Shown here one piece after another: positions 1 through 5,900 of a stretch of DNA of 6,191 bases. The notes under the pieces were generated by a model that saw only the letters and a list, made by a program, of their open reading frames with translations, was not told the DNA's origin and ran no database searches. The stretch's first letter is position 1. Every line of letters begins with the position of its first letter. This stretch comes from Chthoniobacterales bacterium (lineage in GTDB: Bacteria > Verrucomicrobiota > Verrucomicrobiia > Chthoniobacterales > UBA10450), in the NCBI GenBank assembly GCA_013697015.1, contig JACCXL010000077.1:1-6191 (forward strand), in the 5' to 3' direction. The translations under genes and the position numbers were made by a program.

Positions 1-1
1 G

Positions 2-1207
2 CTGCACCTCCACGCATTGGCCGCGGCGATGCGACACGAATTCCTCAGCGTTACGCCGGCGTCCGCGCGCTACACGCTGGTTCTGGGCGCGGGCGTGCTC
101 GCCTGGCTACTGGTTGCGTTCGTTCGCAAGCCGCAGATATCGATCATGCTCTTGATCGCGGTCAGCGCCGCGTATCTCGGCGCAGCCTGGATCGCCTACG
201 ATCGTGTCGGTTTGCTCTTGCTGGTTGTTCCTGTCCTCAGCGTCTTCGTGAGCAGCGGACTTTCCTCCCTCGGATTCGAGTACTTCCTTGAACGCCTCGA
301 AAAAGTGCGAACACGCCGGACGCTGGAGCGTTACGTCTCGAAAAACCTGGTGAAGGAAATTCTGGAGAACCCGCATGGGTTCTACAGCACCATGCGGGGC
401 GCGAGAAAACCGGTCACCGTTTTGTTTTCCGACCTGGTCGGTTTTACGACCTTGAGCGAGCTAGCCGACCCCGAGGAACTGGTGCGGCAGCTCAATGAAT
501 ATCTGAGCGGAATGGTCGGCGTCGTTTTCGAAAACGAGGGCACGCTCGATAAATTTATCGGGGACGCCATCATGGCCGTCTGGGGCAACGTGCGCAGCGA
601 AGGCGTCGCGGAAGACGCCAAGGCAGCCGCGCGCACGGCGCTCGGAATGCGGCGCGCGCTCCGGAAATTAAATGAAGGCTGGCGCGCGGAAGGCCGGATG
701 GGGCTCGGCATGGGCATCGGGATCAACCAGGGCGAAGCACTTGTCGGTAATATCGGGTCCTACGCGCCTAACGAACGACTCGATCCGACTGTGATCGGCG
801 ACGCAGTGAATCTCGCTTCGCGTCTCGAAGGACTCACCCGCGTCTATGCCGTCGACATTCTCCTCGGGCCGACAGCGACGGAGTTGATCCGGGAAGATTT
901 CCACCTCCGGAGCGTCGCGCGCGTGCAGGTAAAAGGGAAAACGCTGCCTGTCGAAGTTTCGACCATCATCGCCGCGAAAGGCGACGAGGTAGACGCCGAT
1001 CTGCTGCAATGGCTCGGATCGTACGAGGAGGGAATCATCAAATTTCGCGCGCGCGAGTTTACGCAGGCGAAAATTTTATTCTCACGGTTCCTCGAATTTT
1101 ATCCGGACGATTACCTGGCCAGAATGTATCTCGACCGGACGCTCGAGTACGAGCAAGAGCCGCCGGATGAAGCCTGGAACGCGGTCGAAGTCTTCAAGAA
1201 AAAGTAA
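2..1207 (+). CDS. CHASE2-type membrane class III adenylate cyclase, 5'-partial
   Basis: Probably makes cAMP from ATP at the inner membrane in response to an extracytoplasmic signal. The frame is open from base 2 with no stop, and its first residues (LHLHALAAAMRHEFL) look like the end of a CHASE2 sensor, so the true start lies upstream; the TTG at 17 is internal. Numbering from that TTG, three hydrophobic segments lie at about 19-37, 41-60 and 65-82. A short charged linker follows, then the cyclase domain at about 130-315. Catalytic residues are present: metal-binding D139 (FSDLVGF) and D183 (FIGDAIMAVWG), and transition-state N265 and R269 (VNLASR). K179 with T258, seven residues before N265, is the Lys/Thr pair known to select adenine in bacterial cyclases. 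The C-terminal segment at about 330-396 is TPR-like with a W-x-A-V-E-V end, as is usual in CHASE2 cyclases. The family is secure; the ligand is unknown. Confidence 0.93.
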   Translation: MHLHALAAAMRHEFLSVTPASARYTLVLGAGVLAWLLVAFVRKPQISIMLLIAVSAAYLGAAWIAYDRVGLLLLVVPVLSVFVSSGLSSLGFEYFLERLEKVRTRRTLERYVSKNLVKEILENPHGFYSTMRGARKPVTVLFSDLVGFTTLSELADPEELVRQLNEYLSGMVGVVFENEGTLDKFIGDAIMAVWGNVRSEGVAEDAKAAARTALGMRRALRKLNEGWRAEGRMGLGMGIGINQGEALVGNIGSYAPNERLDPTVIGDAVNLASRLEGLTRVYAVDILLGPTATELIREDFHLRSVARVQVKGKTLPVEVSTIIAAKGDEVDADLLQWLGSYEEGIIKFRAREFTQAKILFSRFLEFYPDDYLARMYLDRTLEYEQEPPDEAWNAVEVFKKK

Positions 1208-1233
1208 GAGCGAGGCGTGATCACCGCCCGCTC
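1208..1233 (+). terminator. GC-rich hairpin directly after the cyclase stop codon
   Basis: Starting at the base after the TAA, GAGCG-A-GGCG pairs with CGCC-CGCTC: nine base pairs, one bulged A and a seven-base loop (TGATCAC). No T-run follows, so it is not a canonical intrinsic terminator. It could be a weak or factor-assisted terminator, or an mRNA 3'-end stabiliser between the cyclase and mpl. The pairing is seen in the sequence; the role is inferred. Confidence 0.4.
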
Positions 1234-1270
1234 CACGTTCCGGTGGCAATCCTGAATCGGTCGGCTTAGA

Positions 1271-1275
1271 GAAGG
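1271..1275 (+). promoter_or_regulatory. Shine-Dalgarno sequence (GAAGG) of mpl
   Basis: GAAGG, inside AGAGAAGG, ends three bases before the GTG at 1279. The spacing is shorter than usual. It supports this start, because an in-frame TAG at 1267-1269 excludes any earlier one and the next ATG (codon 18) would remove the nucleotide-binding loop at the N-terminus. Confidence 0.5.
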
Positions 1276-1278
1276 CGC

Positions 1279-2712
1279 GTGCAGGGCGACCCGCGTAATT
1301 TTCATTTCATCGGCATCTGCGGCACCGCGATGGGATCGGTGGCGGCCGCACTCCGGAATCGCGGTTTCGTCGTCACTGGATCGGACGAGAACATTTACCC
1401 GCCGATGTCGACATTTCTGGAGCGGAAGGGAATATCGCTCGCCGCCGGCTACCGCGCCGAAAACATTCCGGCCGATGCAGATATAATCGTCATCGGCAAC
1501 GCGATGAAGCGTGGCAATCCGGAGGTGGAGGCGGTGCTGAACCGGAAGCTGCTTTATCTTTCACTTCCGGAGGTTTTGAAGCAGTTCTTCCTGCGCGGCC
1601 GGCACAATCTCGTCGTTACCGGCACCCATGGAAAAACAACCACGACTGCTCTTCTGACGTGGATGCTTTCCACAGGCGGGCTGGAACCGAGCTACGTCAT
1701 CGGCGGGCTGCCGAAAAATTTCGGACAGGGCGCCTGCTTCAACGACTCGCAACATTTTGTGATCGAAGGCGATGAATACGACAGCGCCTTTTTCGACAAG
1801 CGCTCAAAGTTCGTCCACTACCTGCCCGAGCTGTTGATCGTCAATAACATCGAGTTCGATCACGCCGACATTTTTCGCGATCTCGACGAGATCAAACGCA
1901 GCTTCCGTCATCTCATCCGGATCGTGCCACAAAACGGGATGGTACTGCTCAATGGGGACGATCCCAGCTGCATGGATGTGGCGCGCGAATGCCTGGCGCA
2001 GCTGGTCGAGATCGGGTTTTCTGCCAATTGCGCGCAGCAGATCCGGGATGTGGCCTACGGAGAAACCGGTTCCCGGTTCACCCTCGGCGATGAGACCTTC
2101 GATCTGCCGCTGATCGGTGAATTCAATGTCCGCAATGCCGCCATGGCCGTCGCCGCCGCCAAATTCTATGGCATCCCGTCAGCGAATATTCAGATGGCGC
2201 TCACCTCTTTCGAAGGCATCGCGCGCCGTCAGGAATTACGAGGTGAAGCACGCGGCATCAAGGTGATCGATGACTTTGGGCATCATCCGACCGCCATCGC
2301 GCAGACGCTCAGCGCGCTCCGGCAGCGCTACCACGGTCAGCGAATTTGGGCGATCTTCGAGCCGCGCTCGAACACGACCCGCCGCGCCGTTTTTCAGCAA
2401 CTCCTGCCCGATGCGCTAAAACTCGCGGACGGCATTTTCATTTCCGAGGTGGCGCGGCTCGATCAGATCCCGGAGACGGAGCGGTTGAATCCGGAGGCGG
2501 TGGTGAAGTCGCTGGCGGATGCGGGTCGGCCTGCATTCTACGAGAAGAACGCCGCCTCCATCATCGAGCGGCTCGTTCCGTTGCTGCGGGAAGGCGATGT
2601 AGTTGTCGTCTTCAGCAACGGCGGCTTCGAGGACATTCACGAAAAGCTGCTGGATCGGCTACGAGAGGGCGAATCAGGAAAACAGGAAAGCAGGAAAAGC
2701 GGGATGAATTGA
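1279..2712 (+). CDS. mpl: UDP-N-acetylmuramate:L-alanyl-gamma-D-glutamyl-meso-diaminopimelate ligase (Mpl)
   Basis: Cytoplasmic murein-recycling enzyme that uses ATP to join recovered L-Ala-gamma-D-Glu-meso-DAP to UDP-MurNAc, by-passing MurC, MurD and MurE. It has 477 residues against about 450-460 typical for Mpl. Motifs in order: UDP-sugar-binding start FIGICGTAMG (10-19); P-loop GTHGKTTTT (115-123); EGDEYDSAFFDKRSKFVHY (163-181), whose DEYD..FFDKRSKFVHY core is characteristic of Mpl and differs from MurC; NNIEFDHADIF (189-199); FEGIARRQE (311-319); DDFGHHPTAI (331-340); EPRSNTTRR (361-369); and SNGGF (446-450) near the end. It has EGDEYD where many homologues have EADEYD. The last dozen or so residues, rich in Lys and Ser, are encoded by the downstream repeat and are probably not part of the ancestral fold. 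It follows the cyclase by 71 bp, with a hairpin between, so co-transcription is uncertain. Confidence 0.95.
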   Translation: MQGDPRNFHFIGICGTAMGSVAAALRNRGFVVTGSDENIYPPMSTFLERKGISLAAGYRAENIPADADIIVIGNAMKRGNPEVEAVLNRKLLYLSLPEVLKQFFLRGRHNLVVTGTHGKTTTTALLTWMLSTGGLEPSYVIGGLPKNFGQGACFNDSQHFVIEGDEYDSAFFDKRSKFVHYLPELLIVNNIEFDHADIFRDLDEIKRSFRHLIRIVPQNGMVLLNGDDPSCMDVARECLAQLVEIGFSANCAQQIRDVAYGETGSRFTLGDETFDLPLIGEFNVRNAAMAVAAAKFYGIPSANIQMALTSFEGIARRQELRGEARGIKVIDDFGHHPTAIAQTLSALRQRYHGQRIWAIFEPRSNTTRRAVFQQLLPDALKLADGIFISEVARLDQIPETERLNPEAVVKSLADAGRPAFYEKNAASIIERLVPLLREGDVVVVFSNGGFEDIHEKLLDRLREGESGKQESRKSGMN

Positions 2713-2727
2713 ATCTGGAAACCAGGA
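2672..2727 (+). repeat. Left copy of an octamer-phased inverted repeat (blocks B then A)
   Basis: Reads in consecutive octamers near AANCAGGA: AATCAGGA, AAACAGGA, AAGCAGGA (2672-2695), then AAAGCGGG, a degenerate octamer, and AATCTGGA, AACCAGGA (2712-2727). Block B (2672-2702) ends in GCGG. Block A (2711-2727) is a 17-base sequence, GAATCTGGAAACCAGGA. Both recur inverted at 2783-2833. Block B lies inside the mpl reading frame and block A overlaps its stop codon. Confidence 0.9.
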
Positions 2728-2782
2728 TACCACGAATTGAGAAGACACTGTGTTCATGTGCCAGAAATCGAGCGCCTGTCTG

Positions 2783-2833
2783 CCGCTTCTTTTTCCTGCT
2801 TTCCTGCTTTCCTGATTCCTGGTTTCCAGATTC
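2783..2833 (-). repeat. Right, inverted copy of the same repeat (blocks A then B contiguous)
   Basis: On the minus strand, block A (2833 down to 2817) is identical over all 17 bases to 2711-2727. It runs straight into block B (2817 down to 2783), which matches the left copy at 26 of its first 27 bases, then carries four extra bases (AGAA) before the shared GCGG end. Here A precedes B with no gap, while the left copy has B before A with eight bases between. The outer edge touches the stop codon of the minus-strand gene. No transposase or target-site duplication is visible, so it looks like a small non-autonomous intergenic repeat. Confidence 0.9.
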
Positions 2834-3276
2834 TAATTAGGGGACGAAGTATGGTCGTGCACGATGCGCCAGCCGTCACCAGTTTTCCGGAAGATCAAGG
2901 TGAAACGGCCGCGCGGCCGATCACCTCGACGGCTTAGTTTCCAGCGACCCGTCACGACGGCTGCATCCCGGCTCAAGGCGTTGACCTCGACGTCTGAAAA
3001 CGACAGCGTCCCCATCTTCGCGCGGCTGTCGTACTTTTTCGCGTAACGATCTCGAACGGTTTGCCAGCCGTGCGTGATGGTATCGCCCGAAACAAACTCC
3101 GTCGCATGCGAACGCGCATAACCGTTCATGAAACTGTCGACGTCGCCGCGATTCCAGGCCGCCACTTGCGCCTCGAGGACGGCGCGGATGGCGGATTCTG
3201 CGGCGGGTGCACGCGCAGCCTTCCCAGCGGAAGCAAGAACGCAGAAGGCGAGGCTCACGACTACTGACAGTGCCAC
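2833..3276 (-). CDS. Exported NTF2-like (SnoaL/DUF4440-like) protein
   Basis: A 147-residue protein with a hydrophobic N-terminus (about 2-18, cleavage plausible near ASA-GKA), followed by one NTF2-like cone fold at about 26-145. Family marks include an N-terminal helix with AWNRGDVDSFM (40-50), THGWQTVRDRY (68-78), a central strand AAVVTGRWKL (105-114) and the ending FTLIFRKTGDGWRIVHDHTS (125-144), close to the DUF4440 pattern. The fold hosts enzymes and ligand-binding proteins, so no reaction can be named. LAFC is not a good lipobox because Phe precedes the Cys. The GTG start at 3276 is the only ordinary start codon after an in-frame TAA 11 codons upstream, and it has no clear Shine-Dalgarno sequence. 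It converges on mpl and diverges from gspD. Its stop overlaps the repeat by one base. Confidence 0.85.
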   Translation of the reverse strand: MALSVVVSLAFCVLASAGKAARAPAAESAIRAVLEAQVAAWNRGDVDSFMNGYARSHATEFVSGDTITHGWQTVRDRYAKKYDSRAKMGTLSFSDVEVNALSRDAAVVTGRWKLSRRGDRPRGRFTLIFRKTGDGWRIVHDHTSSPN

Positions 3277-3393
3277 GGACGAATGCTTGATCGGGTTGAA
3301 ACGGGCTGCGAATTACTGGTGCCGAATGGTTTAGCGAGTGCGCGGCGGTTCGTCCAGCGGTGGTTCCTCCGTTCGCATGCTCCGGGAAGCAAG

Positions 3394-3422
3394 TTGACCC
3401 CGCTCCGGCAAACCATTACATA
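3394..3422 (+). promoter_or_regulatory. Candidate sigma-70-type promoter of gspD
   Basis: TTGACC at 3394-3399 (five of six to the -35 consensus) and TACATA at 3417-3422 (three of six to the -10 consensus) are exactly 17 bases apart. CATAAG at 3419-3424 is an alternative -10 at 19 bases. The gene upstream points the other way, so gspD needs its own promoter in 3277-3427, and this is the best match there. Transcription would begin within a few bases of the GTG start. Confidence 0.4.
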
Positions 3423-3427
3423 AGATC

Positions 3428-5830
3428 GTGTTTTTACGTTCGCTACTTGCGACGCTGACGTTCGTTTCCGTAAGCTCCCTTCCCGCACAGATCGTGTCGA
3501 GCACACCGGAGCGTCCTCAGCCAGCGGCAGCGAATCCGGCCCCCGCGCTTCCCGCTGCTCCCGCGCGCAACGTCGCGCCTGCAGCCGCGGCGAACGACAT
3601 GGTGACGTTGCAGTATCCAAACAGTGACGTGGCCGACGTGCTCCATCTTTACGAAAACCTGACGGGTAAGAAGCTGGTGATGGACAATTTCGTTCAGGGA
3701 AAGGTCAACATCTTCATCAGCAAACCAGTCCCGCGCGAGGAAGCGATCAAGATCATCGAGATCAATCTTCTCCTGAACGGGTTTTCGCTCGTTCCCGCCG
3801 AAGACGATATCGTGAAGGTAATCGGGACGGGCAAGAATCCGCGCACGGCCGGCGTCCCGATCATTTCCGACGAAGCCGAGATTCCGCCGGGCGAACACGT
3901 GATCAGCTTCCTGTTTAAGCTGCGCTACGCCGATCCGACAGAGCTGCAACAGGTTCTCGGGCAATATTTATCGCCGCCGCAGCCCTACACCTCCTTTCTG
4001 GCGTTGCCGAAATCCTCCAGCATCATCGTGACGGAAAACTCCAGCGTGATCCGCAGTCTGGCGCATATCATCGATCAGATCGACATCCCGCCGGCCGAAG
4101 TCGTGAGCGAATTCATCAAGCTGGAGCGCGCGGACGCCAGCAAAGTCGTAGACCTGCTGAAAGATGTTTTTGAAAAAGGTACCGGACAGCCAACGGCCGG
4201 TCCCGGCGGTCCGGCGGGTGTAATCCGGCCTGTCCGCGCCGTGCCCGTGCCTCAGCAAGTGGCGATCGAGGGGGACATCGGCGCGCTGACCGCGCTCTCT
4301 GAGGAATCGGTCGTGGTCGGCAAGATCAAACTTGCAGCCGATGTGCGCACCAATCGCATCCACGTCATTACGCGACCGATCAACATGCCTTTCGTCCGCA
4401 AACTCATTGCGGAGTTCGACGCGAATGTAGAATTCGCGAAACCGATCACACGCGCTTTGCGCTATATTTCTGCCGCCGACGTGCTCCCGGTGCTCGTTCA
4501 GGCATTAACGGAGCCCGGCTCTAACCAGGCTGGTGGCGCGGATGGCGGAGCGAACGCAAACCTCGCCGCGCAACAACAGGGACAGCGGCGCAACAACAAC
4601 ACCGCGACGAACCCCGGTGGATTCAGCAGTGGAAGCAGCAGCGACACAACCGGATCCAATAGCAGCGGCAGCAACCTGAACGTCTCCGAGGAACTTTCCA
4701 CCCAGGCCGTCGATACGACTCCCAAGGCCGTAACCATAGGCAACGCCAAGATCATTGCCGATCAGCGCGCGAACGCGATCATCGTTCTCGGCAATCGCGA
4801 GGTCGTCGTGAAGGTGCAGAAAATCCTAAATGAAATGGATGTAAAGGCGCCGCAGGTCGTCCTCAGCACCGTGATCGGCGAGCTGCGGCTGACGAACGAC
4901 GAGGAATTCGGGGTCAATTATTTTTTGCGCTTCCAGAGGCAAAATGGCGGCAACGGCGGTTTTGCGGGCACGTCTCAGAACATACCCACTACCGCCGGCT
5001 TCCCGCCGATCGTGAATCCCTCTAGCCTGATTAATTTTACCCAGCTTGCCAGCGCAGCCGCGAGCGGCGCGAATGTTTACCTCGCAGCGGGAGATACTTT
5101 GTCAGCCATTGTCCACGCGTTGGACTCGACGGGGCGCTTCAGAACAATTTCGCGCCCGACCATTTTCACGAGTAACAACAAAAAGGCCATCATCGCTTCC
5201 GGCACTGAAATCCCGGTGCCGGTAAATTCGATCACTGCGCCTCTCGCCGGCAACCTCGCTACGCCCGTACCCGGCACAACCACGACGAACGCCCCGTTTG
5301 CGACCTCTTCCAACATCCAGTTCAAAAAGGTTGCCCTTCAGTTGGAAGTCGTTCCCCTGATTAATTCAGAAAAGGAAGTGTCCCTCGACATTCTCCAAAA
5401 GATTGACAGCCTCGCCGGCACAACGCGCATCGATAACAACGACATCCCTAACATCGCAACGCGATACATCCGGACAAATGTGAGCGCGCCGAATTGTTCC
5501 ACAATCGTGCTTGGCGGTTTGATTCAGGACCGACAAGATCGCACCCGATCAGGCATTCCAATTCTCGACCGAATACCGGTGATTGGGGCGCTTTTTCGCA
5601 ACACAGCGAGGAACAAAGAACGCACCGAGCTCATCATCCTGATGCGGCCTGAAGTCACACTGACGAAGCTCGATCTATACCGTCTTCGGCGGAAGAGCGA
5701 GGAAAGAACACATTACGGCCCGGAACTTGACCAGGACGACTGCCCGGACTGCCCGCCCCGCGTGGATAAGCAGGTCATGCCCTCAGGCGATAAACAGCTG
5801 CCGGCTCCGGATTTCCCGCAGACTCAATGA
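3428..5830 (+). CDS. gspD: Type II secretion system secretin GspD
   Basis: Forms the multimeric outer-membrane channel through which folded proteins leave the periplasm. It has 800 residues, longer than the roughly 650-700 of enterobacterial forms. Order: signal peptide (about 1-20, cleaved near LPA-Q), Pro/Ala-rich linker (27-56), N0 (57-135, with LTGKKLVMDNFVQGKVN), N1 (158-222), N2 (226-335, with a Gly/Pro-rich loop at 252-270), N3 (338-472, split by a Gly/Ser/Asn/Gln-rich loop at about 362-425), then the secretin barrel (478-745). The barrel holds SRPTIFTSNNKKAIIASG (575-592) and the family signature GGLIQDR...IPILDRIPVIGALFR (696-724). A charged tail carries CPDC (772-775). There is no AMIN domain, which argues against PilQ. 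The GTG start lacks a clear Shine-Dalgarno sequence; an in-frame TGA at 3395 limits extension. gspE follows 70 bp downstream. Confidence 0.95.
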   Translation: MFLRSLLATLTFVSVSSLPAQIVSSTPERPQPAAANPAPALPAAPARNVAPAAAANDMVTLQYPNSDVADVLHLYENLTGKKLVMDNFVQGKVNIFISKPVPREEAIKIIEINLLLNGFSLVPAEDDIVKVIGTGKNPRTAGVPIISDEAEIPPGEHVISFLFKLRYADPTELQQVLGQYLSPPQPYTSFLALPKSSSIIVTENSSVIRSLAHIIDQIDIPPAEVVSEFIKLERADASKVVDLLKDVFEKGTGQPTAGPGGPAGVIRPVRAVPVPQQVAIEGDIGALTALSEESVVVGKIKLAADVRTNRIHVITRPINMPFVRKLIAEFDANVEFAKPITRALRYISAADVLPVLVQALTEPGSNQAGGADGGANANLAAQQQGQRRNNNTATNPGGFSSGSSSDTTGSNSSGSNLNVSEELSTQAVDTTPKAVTIGNAKIIADQRANAIIVLGNREVVVKVQKILNEMDVKAPQVVLSTVIGELRLTNDEEFGVNYFLRFQRQNGGNGGFAGTSQNIPTTAGFPPIVNPSSLINFTQLASAAASGANVYLAAGDTLSAIVHALDSTGRFRTISRPTIFTSNNKKAIIASGTEIPVPVNSITAPLAGNLATPVPGTTTTNAPFATSSNIQFKKVALQLEVVPLINSEKEVSLDILQKIDSLAGTTRIDNNDIPNIATRYIRTNVSAPNCSTIVLGGLIQDRQDRTRSGIPILDRIPVIGALFRNTARNKERTELIILMRPEVTLTKLDLYRLRRKSEERTHYGPELDQDDCPDCPPRVDKQVMPSGDKQLPAPDFPQTQ

Positions 5831-5900
5831 AGGTGCGCGGCGGCCCGCCTTGACTCTCGCCTCTGCTACTTTTTCCGTCGCGCTGGGTTAGACTGAAGCC

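Noticed and set aside
2672..2833. CRISPR array or insertion sequence at the repeat
   Set aside because: The units are contiguous octamers with no unique spacers of constant length, and there is no cas gene, transposase or visible target duplication.
2346..2840. 164-codon plus-strand open frame overlapping the end of mpl and the repeat
   Set aside because: It lies in another frame of the clearly conserved mpl, its translation is Arg/Gly-rich with no recognisable motif, and it is open mainly because of high GC content.
3325..3417. Inverted octamers AATGGTTT (3325-3332) and AAACCATT (3410-3417) in the divergent region, as an operator
   Set aside because: Eight bases separated by 77 is weak, has no supporting regulator nearby, and could arise by chance.
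3443..3964. 173-codon minus-strand open frame opposite the start of gspD
   Set aside because: It is antisense to the signal peptide, linker and N0/N1 of a confident GspD. The translation shows no domain, so it is a shadow frame.
5839..5849. GGCGGCCCGCC palindrome after gspD as a terminator
   Set aside because: Only a short stem with a tiny loop is possible and no T-run follows. gspE comes next in the same direction, so termination is not expected.
5850..5894. TTGACT (5850-5855) with TAGACT (5889-5894) as a promoter for gspE
   Set aside because: The elements are 33 bases apart, far beyond the 16-18 of sigma-70 promoters, and no better -35 sits at the right distance from TAGACT.
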